DNA from: Pseudomonas bijieensis
Lineage (GTDB): Bacteria > Pseudomonadota > Gammaproteobacteria > Pseudomonadales > Pseudomonadaceae
Direction: 5' to 3'
DNA: 64,000 bases
Assembly (NCBI RefSeq): GCF_013347965.1
Contig: NZ_CP048810.1
Span: 4,525,501-4,589,500 of the forward strand
Shown here piece after piece: positions 45,310 to 54,696 of the stretch; the first letter of the stretch is position 1; every line of letters begins with the position of its first letter. The notes under the pieces are model-generated. The model did not search any database and had not been told where the DNA came from. It saw only the letters and a program-made list of their open reading frames with translations. Both the position numbers and the translations under genes were made by a program.

Positions 45310-45698
45310 TCTTGTTTGGTTTAGGAAGGTCGACAAGTTGAAAGATGAAAAGGCGTGTGAAACTTCCTCGAGTTAGCGCCGCCGCGCGACTGCACTGGAA
45401 ATCAACATTTTGTTGGTTACGAGGTTTAGAGAAGAGATTAAAAAAAAGTTCATGCTGGCACGGCCGCTGTTAATCGATTCAGCTAAACGGTCGGCACGCG
45501 CCAAATGCCCTGCACAACCCGCCTGGCACGGGGCACAGGCCGAAAAGGAGGGGCAATCGCGTCTTTGGGAAAAATTGGATCCGACAAACGGTTCAGCTCA
45601 GGCCCTTACTTTGAGTAAGAGCTCTAGAGGCGAGTACTGGGCTTAACTTTGTGGCGTCGCCCAAGAGCAAGCCGGCAATACGTGTTGTAGTTAATTTG
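45310..45698. other. Gene-free region upstream of rspR
   Basis: About 390 bases, lower in GC than the surroundings near 45300-45440. It must hold the rspR promoter. A 78-codon frame at 45410-45646 has poor codon use and no family resemblance, and I do not call it. No repeat element is seen. It marks the right edge of the T3SS island. Confidence 0.5.
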
Positions 45699-46274
45699 TC
45701 AGTTTGAAACCGACCATGGGCAGTAACAGCCCACCGCCAACGTGTGAGTAGCATCAACTTCCCGGCCAATGCTCAATGCCTCCAGAATCGGTTCGATGAA
45801 GCTGTTGCTCGAGTTGCAGGTCAGGCCTTCGCTGTAGGGGCCGAAGTACGCCAGTTTGCCGCTGCGATCCCAGATTGCCACGGCCGGGCTGGCGGGAATC
45901 TGGTTCGATCCGGGAAGCGCCGGGAGGGTTTTCAAGCTGCTCAACGTGGCCGGCAGCCGACCTTGGCTGCCGGCTTTTTGTACCGCATAAAACTCGACGC
46001 CTTGCGGTACATATTTATCGATCAGCTCGGAAAGGTGCTGCTGGTTGCCGACGTTGCACGGGCATGCCGGGTCCCAGAAGTGCACCAGGCGTATCGCGCC
46101 AGGGCCGGCCAGATCGACAGGCAGGCGTAGAGGATCGCCGGAAAACACCGCGGTGTGTTGGCTGAAAGCCCGCAGGAAACGGCCCTGGAACCAGTCGTAG
46201 GCCGCCCACAATACGATGGCGCATCCGAGGGCAAGCAGGCTGGCGAGCAAGGTCGTGCGGTGGGATGGGCGCAT
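45699..46274 (-). CDS. Membrane-anchored thioredoxin-fold protein (DUF6436-like)
   Basis: 191 residues. A membrane segment spans residues about 8-27. The thioredoxin-like core carries CPCN (FWDPACPCNVGNQQHL), and further Cys pairs occur near the end (GCYCPW). Several proteobacterial relatives are uncharacterised. The active-site Pro-flanked Cys pair suggests periplasmic thiol chemistry. The ATG at 46274 follows AGAGGAT. Confidence 0.72.
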   Translation of the reverse strand: MRPSHRTTLLASLLALGCAIVLWAAYDWFQGRFLRAFSQHTAVFSGDPLRLPVDLAGPGAIRLVHFWDPACPCNVGNQQHLSELIDKYVPQGVEFYAVQKAGSQGRLPATLSSLKTLPALPGSNQIPASPAVAIWDRSGKLAYFGPYSEGLTCNSSNSFIEPILEALSIGREVDATHTLAVGCYCPWSVSN

Positions 46275-46382
46275 GGAGTCGATCCTCTGAAGCCGCGTAG
46301 CTTGCCATGCCTGCCGCGACAGATGAATATCGCAGGCTTGTAAAGTCTGTTTCGCGCGATGCGCCCATGCCTGGAAACCTTG

Positions 46383-47330
46383 ATGCCTGCCACTTTCGAC
46401 CCCGATCTCCTGCGTGCCAGCCTGCAACCCTTGGCACAGTGGCAACCCCTGTCGGAACAAGCACAGGCTTATCAACGGTTCTATGGGCTGGACTTCCCCC
46501 AACGTGCGTTGCGCAGGGGGTTGGGGTGTTTCGAGATAAAAGGCTATGAACTGGTCAGCCAGGTCTGGTGGCCGGAAAAAGCCGTGGCAACGATGTTCGT
46601 GTTCCACGGTTACTACGATCACATGGGGCTGTACCGGCACTTGATCGAATGGGCCCTGGAGCAGAAATTCGCGGTGATCGCCTGCGACCTACCGGGCCAC
46701 GGCCTGTCCAGTGGCGAACGCGCCAGCATCGAGGATTTTGCCGAGTACCAGGCCACCTTGCAGGGCCTGTTGGCCGAGGCCGGGACGCTGGACCTGCCGC
46801 AACCCTGGCACCTGTGCGGCCAAAGCACCGGCGGGGCCATCGTCGTCGATCACGTGCTTAACCAAGGCGCACAGAGCCCGGCCCAGGGCCAGGTCATCCT
46901 GCTGTCACCCCTGGTGCGGCCGCGGGCCTGGGGTTGGTCGCGCCTGAGTTATTACCTGCTCAAGCCGTTCGTGACCGGTATCGCCCGGCGTTTCAGCGAG
47001 AACTCCACCGACCCGCAGTTCCTGCCCTTCCTGCAAGCCGACCCGTTGCAACCTTTGCGCCTGCCCACCGCTTGGGTGGGTGCGTTGGGGCAATGGATCA
47101 AGCGTATCGAAGCCGCCCCGAGCAGCCCACGCCAGCCGTTGATCGTGCAGGGGCAGGCGGACATGACGGTGGATTGGGTGCACAACCTGCAAGTGCTGCG
47201 CAGCAAGTTCGACCGGCCGCAGATATTGATGTTGCCCGAGGGGCGTCATCATTTGGCGAATGAGGCGCTGGCGATACGGAAGGAGATGTTTGGGTTTTTG
47301 ACGAAGCGGATGAGCCGGGTTCGGCGGTGA
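46383..47330 (+). CDS. Alpha/beta hydrolase (monoacylglycerol lipase/lysophospholipase-like)
   Basis: 315 residues. The oxyanion segment is FVFHGYYDHMG, the nucleophile Ser148 is in CGQSTGG, and the closing His lies in PEGRHHLANE. This is the Hydrolase_4 (PldB-like) pattern with a cap domain. The ATG at 46383 is taken since the upstream 8 codons overlap the divergent gene's leader. Substrate unknown. Confidence 0.8.
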   Translation: MPATFDPDLLRASLQPLAQWQPLSEQAQAYQRFYGLDFPQRALRRGLGCFEIKGYELVSQVWWPEKAVATMFVFHGYYDHMGLYRHLIEWALEQKFAVIACDLPGHGLSSGERASIEDFAEYQATLQGLLAEAGTLDLPQPWHLCGQSTGGAIVVDHVLNQGAQSPAQGQVILLSPLVRPRAWGWSRLSYYLLKPFVTGIARRFSENSTDPQFLPFLQADPLQPLRLPTAWVGALGQWIKRIEAAPSSPRQPLIVQGQADMTVDWVHNLQVLRSKFDRPQILMLPEGRHHLANEALAIRKEMFGFLTKRMSRVRR

Positions 47331-47342
47331 CTGGGTTATTGC

Positions 47343-47440
47343 CATCGCGAGCAAGCTCGCTCCCACAGGGTATTTAAGTGAACCCAGGTTTTGTGATCGT
47401 CGCAGACCCAGTGTGGGAGCGAGCCTGCTCGCGATAGCGG
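47343..47440. repeat. REPIN-like inverted pair
   Basis: Arm ATCGCGAGCAAGCTCGCTCC at 47343 and inverted arm GTGGGAGCGAGCCTGCTCGC at 47411-47440, with a 45-base linker. It sits between two convergent genes. Confidence 0.8.
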
Positions 47441-47459
47441 TGTCAGGGGCACAGAAGAG

Positions 47460-48203
47460 CTACTGCCCGAGATTCTGCCCTACCGCCAACCCCGCCCGGA
47501 TCGCTGCCAAAGCCGCCTGATAATAAGCCTGGCCCTCGGTCGACTCGGCGAAGGTGGCGAACTCTTCCAGCTCGGTATCCGTGAGGTCACGGTAGACGTA
47601 CAGCAGCGTGTTGTTCAGGTCCGCGCCGATCTGTTCCATCAGCCGTTGGCGCTGGCCGTTCAACATGCCCTGGGCCTGACCAGCGCCCAAGAGCCCCGGG
47701 ATCATCGAACTCAGGCTGTCGGCTGCCACGCCGGCGATCGCCAGGCTGACTTCGGCGCCGGCCTCGCGAGCGGGCAGGGCCTGGGCCAGGTGACCGATGA
47801 TCAACAGGCGGTTGTCGCTGGCTTGCATCTTCGGCAGGCCCTTGGCGTTTTTCGCCAATTGATCGCGTCGGGTCGCCAGCAACTCGGCCGCCACGACCTT
47901 GCGGCCCAAAGGTGATTGGAAAAAGTTCAGGGCCGCTTGAGGGTCGCGAAGATTCTTGCGCATTTGCGCCTCGGCCCGCTGGTCCATGGCCTGGGGGGCG
48001 AAACGTTGATTGCTGTTGTTCACCAGCGCCTGGAACACCGCCGGCGGCAGGCTGCTCTGGTAGCGCTGCTGGGCGGCGCTCAAGGCATCATTGAAATGCG
48101 CCCGCTGTTCCGGCCAACCGGCGACCTTGTACAACTGGTCGTAGCTGTCTGCCCAGGCGGGCAAAACGCAGAACATCAACAGTGAGAAAAGCAAACGGCG
48201 CAT
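47460..48203 (-). CDS. Exported DUF2059-like protein
   Basis: 247 residues with a signal peptide ending at AWA (residue 18). Two similar helical halves carry the DUF2059-type pattern (NFFQSPLGRKVVAAE and, later, TDTELEEFATFAESTEGQAYY). Periplasmic; function unknown. The start MRRLLFSLLM at 48203 is chosen because the signal peptide begins there. Confidence 0.75.
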   Translation of the reverse strand: MRRLLFSLLMFCVLPAWADSYDQLYKVAGWPEQRAHFNDALSAAQQRYQSSLPPAVFQALVNNSNQRFAPQAMDQRAEAQMRKNLRDPQAALNFFQSPLGRKVVAAELLATRRDQLAKNAKGLPKMQASDNRLLIIGHLAQALPAREAGAEVSLAIAGVAADSLSSMIPGLLGAGQAQGMLNGQRQRLMEQIGADLNNTLLYVYRDLTDTELEEFATFAESTEGQAYYQAALAAIRAGLAVGQNLGQ

Positions 48204-48353
48204 AGGGACTCCTGTCAGCAGCCGACTATTCTCCGTGGGGTGTGGGGTCTTGTCGAGAATTCGTATCAAGTTCGTACGGCGGTGCTATCTGGCGGCAAAA
48301 AACCTGCCGAGCGTCGCTGTCGGTTTTGCAGGCACAGGCATACTATGCGCGCC

Positions 48354-48977
48354 ATGCAAATACCTTCTGATCACCCGCTGCTGTTACGTATCGTCGACGA
48401 CCTGGCCGAGCGCGGCTGGTCGCAGCAGAACCTCTTCCTGCCGCAGGCGCTGACCCGTGCCCTGGCGGCCGAATGCCGCCAGCGTGCCGCCGAGGGCGAA
48501 CTGGCTCCGGCAGCGGTCGGGCGCGGGCCGTTCTCGGAGATCCGCGAAGGCATCCGGGGTGATCGCATCCAGTGGATCGAACCCGGCCAGGCGCAAGCCT
48601 GCGACCAATACCTGGTGCTGATGGACAGCCTGCGCGAGGCGATGAATCGAGGGCTGTTCCTGGGCCTGGAAGATTTCGAAAGTCACTTCGCCCTCTATCC
48701 TCCGGGGGCGTTCTACCTCAAGCACGTCGACCGCTTTCGCGATGACGACCGGCGCACGGTGTCGGCGGTGCTCTACCTCAACGACGATTGGTTGCCGGAA
48801 CACGGCGGCCAGTTACGCATGTACCTGGACGATGGCGTGGAGCACGACGTGGTGCCCATTGGCGGTTGCCTGGTGGTGTTCCTGTCGGGCGACATCCCCC
48901 ATGAAGTCCTGCCCGCCACCCGCGATCGCCTGTCCTTGACCGGTTGGTTCCGCCGTCGCGGCAACGAGTTGTTCTGA
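48354..48977 (+). CDS. 2-oxoglutarate/Fe(II) oxygenase (PKHD-like)
   Basis: 207 residues of the prolyl-hydroxylase-like oxygenase fold. The iron ligands are HVD (HVDRFRDDDRR) and the distal His in GDIPHEVLPATRDRLSLTGWF, with Arg binding 2-oxoglutarate. Substrate unknown. An ATG at 48345 is an alternative start. DUF523 follows with 2 bases between stop and start. Confidence 0.83.
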   Translation: MQIPSDHPLLLRIVDDLAERGWSQQNLFLPQALTRALAAECRQRAAEGELAPAAVGRGPFSEIREGIRGDRIQWIEPGQAQACDQYLVLMDSLREAMNRGLFLGLEDFESHFALYPPGAFYLKHVDRFRDDDRRTVSAVLYLNDDWLPEHGGQLRMYLDDGVEHDVVPIGGCLVVFLSGDIPHEVLPATRDRLSLTGWFRRRGNELF

Positions 48978-48979
48978 CG

Positions 48980-49471
48980 ATGGAAAAGATCCTGGTCAGT
49001 CGCTGCCTGCTCGGGCATCGCGTGCGCTACGACGGCGGTGCCAGTGGGCCGTTCGATCAACTCCAGCAATGGCTCGACGAGGGGCGGGTCGTGCCGTTGT
49101 GCCCGGAAGTCGCCGGCGGCTTGCCTACGCCTCGGGCGGCGGCGGAGATTCCTGGCGGGCAGGGCGGGCAAGTGCTCGACGGCCAGGCGGCGGTGATTAC
49201 CACCGAAGGCGAGGATGTGAGTGCGCAGTTTCTGTCTGGTGCGAATCAAGCGCTGGAATTGGTGCGTGCCCATGGCATCCAGATCGCCGTGCTCAAGGCC
49301 AACAGCCCGTCGTGCGGAAACCTGTTGACCTATGACGGGACGTTCAGCGGTGTGAAGGTCAGTGGCGAAGGCGTGACGGCGGCGTTGCTCAAGCGCCATG
49401 GCGTGCGGGTGTTCAATGAGTTGGAATTGGCTGACGCGGCAGCGGCCCTCAAGGCCTTGATCAACGACTGA
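48980..49471 (+). CDS. DUF523 protein
   Basis: 163 residues with all DUF523 landmarks: SRCLLGHRVRYDGG at the start, CPEVAGGLPTPR and NSPSCG. The conserved Cys suggest metal or thiol chemistry (DUF523 family members include Fe-S desulfidases in recent work). Two bases separate it from the oxygenase stop, so the two are probably co-transcribed. Confidence 0.85.
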   Translation: MEKILVSRCLLGHRVRYDGGASGPFDQLQQWLDEGRVVPLCPEVAGGLPTPRAAAEIPGGQGGQVLDGQAAVITTEGEDVSAQFLSGANQALELVRAHGIQIAVLKANSPSCGNLLTYDGTFSGVKVSGEGVTAALLKRHGVRVFNELELADAAAALKALIND

Positions 49472-49482
49472 TTGATTGCTTT

Positions 49483-49617
49483 TGTGGCGAGGGGAGCTTG
49501 CTCCCGCTGGGCTGCGAAGCGGCCCCAAAATGCCTGGACGCGGTTGGCCTGACACAGCGAGGTGTCAGGTTTCAGGGTTGCTTCGCAACCCACCGGGAGC
49601 AAGCTCCCTCGCCACAG
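49483..49617. repeat. Inverted repeat, TGTGGCGAGGGGAGCTTGCTCCC variant
   Basis: Outer arms TGTGGCGAGGGGAGCTTGCT and its complement at 49594-49617; inner arms contain GGGCTGCGAAGCGG and GGTTGCTTCGCAACC. It sits between DUF523 and the convergent GTPase gene. Confidence 0.8.
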
Positions 49618-49693
49618 GGTTTGTGTGCTTGCCAAAGGATTTTGTGTACGTGGCCACAGGCGCTGTGTCGCTTAGAGCCGCTGCGCCAACTGC

Positions 49694-51046
49694 TCAATCT
49701 GCTCCTGTCGCTCCGCCTGGCTCAACCGCGCCTGGGGATTGAGAGATGACCACTGCGGATGCGCCCGGGGCCTTGTTCAGGGCTTCGGGCAGCTTGCCTT
49801 CGCGCCAGGTCTTGTCCTGGGGTGTGGCGATGCGGATGCTGTCCATCGCCGCGTGGCCGCGTTGGTTGAGAGCTTGCAGCAGTTGGCGTTGGCGCAGGGC
49901 CAACAGGCGCAGCACGCTGTCGTCCACCGTCAGTTCCCGTTGCCCCTTGAGCTTGCCTATCAGCCGGTTGCCATAGCTGCGGGCGGTTTGCAGGGTGCCG
50001 CCGACAATGGCCCCGGCCAGGGCGGCGGCGCCAAGGGTCAGGCCGCCCACCAGCAAGTCGACGCCGGCCCCGGCCGCCGCGCCCGCCGCGATCCCGCCGC
50101 CGACCCGTACGCCCAATTGTTTGAGGGTCTCGGGGTTGAACAGGTCGTCGCCCCAGCGCCCGTCGAGCAGCGGCAGATCGCTGGCGGCAGCGTCCTGGGG
50201 CCTGAAAGCGTAGAGCTTGAGCAGGGCCTCGACGCAACGCTGCTCGCGCTGGCGCACCGCGTTGCGCAGTTCACTGATGGCTTCGCGTTCCAGCTCGGCG
50301 TCGCTGGCTACGCTGCGGCGGCAGGCGGCGCAGTCGATCAGCAGTTCGGCGATCAAGCGTCCCGCACTCTGTTGGCGAGCCAGGCGTTGGGCCTGTTGGT
50401 CAGTGACCAGTCGTTCCAATTGCCCACGGGCACTTTCCAGTAACAGTGCGAGGCTTTCATACAGGCGTCGCTCGCCGTCCTCGGGCGGGGCGACGCTGTC
50501 GAACCGTACCAGGGCGTGCAGGCCCAGGCGCGCCAGGGCTTCGCGCCAGTCGGGCTCGCGATGGTGGGCGCTGCTGACGAAATTCAATACCGGCAGCAGC
50601 GGCTTGCCACAACTGGCGAGGACTTCCAGCTCATCGCGGTACTTGGCCAGCACCGGCTCCCGGGCATCGATCACATACAGCCCGGCATCGCTGGCGAGCA
50701 GTTGCCGCAGCACCTTGGCTTCCTGTTCGAAGCGCTGCCGGGCCTCGCTGCCCTCGAGGAAACGGGCCAGGCGCGCCGGGCCGTCCAGGCGTTCACCCGG
50801 GCGCTCCAGGCGCTCGAGGTAATCGAGCAGGGCGATGGCGTCCTCCAGGCCCGGTGTGTCGTACAGCTCCAGCAGCGCTTCGCCGTCCACCGACAAACGC
50901 GCACCCTCGACATGCCGGGTGGTGCTCGGGCGATGGGACACCTCGCCGAAGCCGACGTCGCGGGTCAAGGTACGCAGCAGCGAGGTCTTGCCCACATTGG
51001 TGTGACCGACCACGGCCAGCTTCAGCGGCTTCATGGGCTCAGTCAT
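49694..51046 (-). CDS. GTPase with C-terminal DUF3482 domain, probable frameshifted 3' end
   Basis: 450 residues as read. The G domain has G1 GHTNVGKTS, G3 DTPG, and later helical and Gly/Ala-rich membrane-associated segments (AAGAGVDLLVGGLTLGAAALAGA). As read the protein ends in an odd QSPGAVEPGGATGAD tail; the shifted frame gives LNPQARLSQAERQEQIEQLA and a stop at 49672-49674, a convincing amphipathic helix. One missing TC in a TC-repeat (about 49741-49746) would account for it. It is coupled to the DUF2868 gene (8-base overlap). Confidence 0.85.
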   Translation of the reverse strand: MTEPMKPLKLAVVGHTNVGKTSLLRTLTRDVGFGEVSHRPSTTRHVEGARLSVDGEALLELYDTPGLEDAIALLDYLERLERPGERLDGPARLARFLEGSEARQRFEQEAKVLRQLLASDAGLYVIDAREPVLAKYRDELEVLASCGKPLLPVLNFVSSAHHREPDWREALARLGLHALVRFDSVAPPEDGERRLYESLALLLESARGQLERLVTDQQAQRLARQQSAGRLIAELLIDCAACRRSVASDAELEREAISELRNAVRQREQRCVEALLKLYAFRPQDAAASDLPLLDGRWGDDLFNPETLKQLGVRVGGGIAAGAAAGAGVDLLVGGLTLGAAALAGAIVGGTLQTARSYGNRLIGKLKGQRELTVDDSVLRLLALRQRQLLQALNQRGHAAMDSIRIATPQDKTWREGKLPEALNKAPGASAVVISQSPGAVEPGGATGAD

Positions 51047-52406
51047 GGCCGGTCTCCAACCAGTTCAAGGGCATGCAGTCGGCGAAGGGCAGCTGCAACT
51101 GTTGCAGCGCAGTGTGCCAGTCCCCCAGGCGTTCGGCGTCCAGCGCTTCGCCGGGCGGCGCCTGCAACAGCCAGACGCGGGTGGCGCTGGCGCTGCGGGC
51201 CAGCTCGGCGATCAGCGCCAGGCTGCCGCGATCCGGTGAACGCCGTGGGTCACAGGCAATGGCCAGTCGTGCCGGAGGAAAGCGTGACAGTTGTTCGAGG
51301 AGTTTGTGGCGCGACTCGCGGCTGTCGAGGATGCCGGCGTTTTTCACGGTTTCGGGCAGCTTGGGCGGCCAAGGTCGGTCGTCCAGTTCGATCGCCACCA
51401 GCAGCGCGCCGTCGCTGTCCATTGCACTGACCGCATTTTCGATGGCGTGCAATTGCGCGGGTGCGGCGTCGTTGACCCCCAGGCGCTCGCTGCTGGGCAT
51501 CAGCCGTTCACGCAATTGGGCGTAGCCCGGCAGGTTCAAATCCAGGCGCAGCGTGGCCCGACCACGCCGCCAGTGCCACAGACACAGCAGCGCCAGGCCC
51601 AGGCGCGGCACCACGCCATAGACCAGCAGCACGCCCACCAGCCAGGCGGCCCAGGCCTGGCGGGCGCTCTCGATGTTCAGCGCGGTGTCGCCACTGGCGC
51701 GGATCATCTCCACTGCTGGCACACTGAAGCCCAGCAGGGCAGGCAGCGCGCCGAGGGCTTGGGTCATGGCGACGAAGGTGTCGCTGCCCAGCAGGGTGGT
51801 TTCCCAGACGAAGCCATAGCGCCGGGTCGCCATCAGCAGCAACACAATGACCAGCGCACTGAGCATCGCCAGCAGCCACAGGCCATTCACCAACACGCCG
51901 AGGGCCCAGCGATTGAGTTTATGCCTTTGCAGCAACAGCAGCAGGGCCGGCGCCAGTTGGGCGGCCTTGGCATCGCGGGCGAGTTTTTCGCTGAGCCACA
52001 GCCACAGGCGCCCCAGTGCGGCACCTTGCTCACCGGCGAAGATCAGGCCCAGGGCCCAGGAGATGAGCAGAATCAGGTTCAGCCCCAAAAGGCTGCCCAA
52101 GGCCCAGAACACGTTGACCGGGGTTTGCCCGTCGCCGAGTGCGGCAAACCCCAGGCCGGCACCACTGATGATGGCGAGCAGCGCCAATGCGATCAGCGCC
52201 AGGCGCGCCCCTTGCAGCCAATGGCGCAGGGCCTCGGTGAGGCCATCGCGCTCGGCCAGCCAGCGGGCGCGGTGGCGGATGCGGGTGGCTAAGTTGCCGC
52301 CTGATGCGCGGGCCAGGCGATTGGCTTCCTGGTCCTCGAGCGGGCCGGCGTGTTCTTCACGCAGGCGTATCGTCTCGGTCAACCAGAGGTTCTGCAGTGC
52401 TGTCAC
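51039..52406 (-). CDS. DUF2868 membrane protein
   Basis: 455 residues with about five membrane segments between residues 60 and 270 and a cytoplasmic C-terminal part. It pairs in an operon with the DUF3482 GTPase; the pair is common in Pseudomonas and of unknown role, probably a membrane GTPase complex. Divergent from folA. Confidence 0.82.
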   Translation of the reverse strand: MTALQNLWLTETIRLREEHAGPLEDQEANRLARASGGNLATRIRHRARWLAERDGLTEALRHWLQGARLALIALALLAIISGAGLGFAALGDGQTPVNVFWALGSLLGLNLILLISWALGLIFAGEQGAALGRLWLWLSEKLARDAKAAQLAPALLLLLQRHKLNRWALGVLVNGLWLLAMLSALVIVLLLMATRRYGFVWETTLLGSDTFVAMTQALGALPALLGFSVPAVEMIRASGDTALNIESARQAWAAWLVGVLLVYGVVPRLGLALLCLWHWRRGRATLRLDLNLPGYAQLRERLMPSSERLGVNDAAPAQLHAIENAVSAMDSDGALLVAIELDDRPWPPKLPETVKNAGILDSRESRHKLLEQLSRFPPARLAIACDPRRSPDRGSLALIAELARSASATRVWLLQAPPGEALDAERLGDWHTALQQLQLPFADCMPLNWLETGHD

Positions 52407-52492
52407 GGGTGCTTCCGTTGCTCGAATGAGGGTTGAGCATAACCGCTGTGATGCCTGTCGGGGTACGCCGAGCCTCTGGTATCCTCGCGGCC

Positions 52493-53005
52493 ATGAACAA
52501 AACTCTCCCCTTAAGCCTGATCGCAGCCCTCGGTGAAAACCGTGTGATCGGCGTCGACAACAGCATGCCCTGGCACCTGCCAGGGGATTTCAAATACTTC
52601 AAGGCCACCACCCTGGGCAAACCGATCATCATGGGGCGCAAGACCTGGGACTCCCTTGGTCGACCGCTGCCGGGGCGCTTGAACATCGTGGTCAGCCGTC
52701 AGCCGGACTTGGTGCTGGAGGGCGCCGAAGTGTTTTCCTCCTTGGAGGCAGCAGTGGCGCGGGCCGAGGCGTGGGCGCTGGAACAGGGCGTCGACGAGTT
52801 GATGTTGATCGGCGGTGCCCAGCTGTACGCCCAGGCCCTGGAGCAGGCGGATCGGCTGTACCTGACCCGCGTGGCGCTGAGCCCGGAAGGGGATGCGTGG
52901 TTTCCGCAATTTGATTCGAGCCAGTGGAAGCTGGTGTCGAACCAGCCGAACCCGGCCGAAGGGGACAAGCCGGCCTACAGCTTTGAGGTGTGGGAAAAAC
53001 TGTAA
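52493..53005 (+). CDS. folA: Dihydrofolate reductase
   Basis: 170 residues. NRVIGVDNSMPWHLPGDFKYF is the substrate/NADPH-binding start, GRKTWDSLGRPLPGRLN the middle motif, and LMLIGGAQLY the end. It reduces dihydrofolate with NADPH. The ATG at 52493 is chosen from the family start (MNKTLPLSLIAALGEN). Confidence 0.95.
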   Translation: MNKTLPLSLIAALGENRVIGVDNSMPWHLPGDFKYFKATTLGKPIIMGRKTWDSLGRPLPGRLNIVVSRQPDLVLEGAEVFSSLEAAVARAEAWALEQGVDELMLIGGAQLYAQALEQADRLYLTRVALSPEGDAWFPQFDSSQWKLVSNQPNPAEGDKPAYSFEVWEKL

Positions 53006-53021
53006 GCCCTGTGGGAACTAT

Positions 53022-53053
53022 ACCTGTGGGAGCAAGGCTTTGCTCCCACAGGT
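53022..53053. terminator. Symmetrical hairpin between folA and tcyP
   Basis: A perfect 14-bp stem (ACCTGTGGGAGCAA / TTGCTCCCACAGGT) with a 4-base loop lies between two convergent genes. It is a reduced member of the GTGGGAGC repeat family and probably terminates both transcripts, though no T run follows. Confidence 0.6.
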
Positions 53054-53062
53054 ATCAGGCAA

Positions 53063-54454
53063 TCAAGCGTGCACCAACTCCCCATGCTCCTCGGCATCCA
53101 GCAGGGCCTTGTCGGTCTGCTGCATCACCTGGCTGGTGATCGCCCCGGCGGTGATCGAGCCGCTGACGTTCAGCGCCGTACGCCCCATGTCGATCAGTGG
53201 CTCGACGGAGATCAGCAACGCCACCAGCGCGACCGGCAAGCCCATGGCCGGCAGCACGATCAACGCGGCAAATGTGGCGCCGCCACCGACCCCGGCCACC
53301 CCGGCCGAACTCAACGTCACGATCGCCACCAGCGTCGCGATCCATAGCGGATCCAGCGGGTTGATGCCCACGGTCGGCGCGACCATCACCGCCAGCATGG
53401 CTGGATAAAGACCGGCACAACCATTCTGGCCGATGGTGGCGCCGAACGAGGCGCTGAAGCTGGCAATCGCCCGCGGGATGCCGAGGCGGCTGGTCTGGGC
53501 TTCGATGCTCAACGGGATGGTCGCGGCGCTGGAGCGGCTGGTGAAGGCGAAGGTCAGCACCGGCCAGATCTTGCGGAAAAACCGCAGCGGGTTGATCCCG
53601 GCGGCGGACACCAGCAGGCCATGGACCACGAACATCAGGCCCAGCCCCAGGTACGACACCACCACGAAGCTGCCGAGCTTGATGATGTCCTGCAAGTTGG
53701 AGCCAGCTACCACCTTAGTCATCAGGGCCAGCACGCCGTACGGGGTGAGCTTCATCACCAGGCGCACCAGGCGCGTCACCCAGCTTTGCAGGGTGTCGAT
53801 GGCGTTGATCACTTTCTGGCCTTTTTCCACGTCATCCTTGAGCAGATGCAACGCCGCGACACCGAGGAACGCGGCGAAAATCACCACGCTGATGATCGAG
53901 GTCGGCTTGGCCCGGGCCAGGTCGGCAAAGGGGTTCTGCGGAATGAACGACAGCAGCAACTGCGGGATATTCAGGTCGGCGACCTTGCCGGCATAGTCGC
54001 TCTGGATCACCTGCAGGCGCGCCAGTTCCTGGGTACCGGCCACCAGGCCTTCGGCGGTGAGGCCGAACAGGTTGGTCAGGCCGATGCCGATCAGCGCGGC
54101 GATGGCGGTGGTGAACAACAGCGTGCCGATGGTCAGGAAGCTGATCTTGCCCAGGGACGAAGCGTTATGCAGACGGGCCACGGCGCTGAGGATCGAGGCG
54201 AAGACCAGCGGGATGACGATCATTTGCAGCAACTGTACGTAGCCGTTGCCCACCAGGTCGAACCAGCCGATCGAGGCCTTGAGCACCGGGTTGCCGGCGC
54301 CGTAAATCGTGTGTAGGGCAATACCGAACACCACGCCCAGCACCAGCGCCAGCAGCACCTTCCTGGCCAGGCTCCAGGTGCGGTGACGGGTTTGCGCCAG
54401 GCCGAACAGCAAGGCGAGGAATACCAGCAGATTGAGGATCAGCGGCAGATTCAT
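53063..54454 (-). CDS. tcyP: L-cystine symporter (TcyP-type, DAACS family)
   Basis: 463 residues, the usual length for TcyP/YdjN, with about nine membrane segments. Family motifs [17 protein letters not shown] and [17 protein letters not shown] are present. It imports L-cystine with cations. Monocistronic; convergent with folA. Other dicarboxylate/amino-acid symporters share the fold, but length and motifs favour cystine. Confidence 0.87.
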   Translation of the reverse strand: MNLPLILNLLVFLALLFGLAQTRHRTWSLARKVLLALVLGVVFGIALHTIYGAGNPVLKASIGWFDLVGNGYVQLLQMIVIPLVFASILSAVARLHNASSLGKISFLTIGTLLFTTAIAALIGIGLTNLFGLTAEGLVAGTQELARLQVIQSDYAGKVADLNIPQLLLSFIPQNPFADLARAKPTSIISVVIFAAFLGVAALHLLKDDVEKGQKVINAIDTLQSWVTRLVRLVMKLTPYGVLALMTKVVAGSNLQDIIKLGSFVVVSYLGLGLMFVVHGLLVSAAGINPLRFFRKIWPVLTFAFTSRSSAATIPLSIEAQTSRLGIPRAIASFSASFGATIGQNGCAGLYPAMLAVMVAPTVGINPLDPLWIATLVAIVTLSSAGVAGVGGGATFAALIVLPAMGLPVALVALLISVEPLIDMGRTALNVSGSITAGAITSQVMQQTDKALLDAEEHGELVHA

Positions 54455-54696
54455 CTAAAGAGACTCCGATAAGACGTGCCAGTCGCCCGAAGCCGCGACT
54501 GTGAGCCGGGAAGCCTAACAGCCTGATAACTAATGAATTAATACTAAAAACGCATGTAGATTGTCGTTTATGGAATAAGGCAGTGACGTTTACGGGTATG
54601 TCGCTGGCGCTATCAAGATGTAAGCGGTCGCCCACAGGCGAGGACTGTCACAGGCATTTGTTAGCGTCGAGTTCTTCAAACCTGGGAGGAATGCCG

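Noticed and set aside
45410..45646. A 78-codon frame upstream of rspR
   Set aside because: Codon use is unlike neighbouring genes, there is no ribosome binding site, and it overlaps the expected rspR promoter region.
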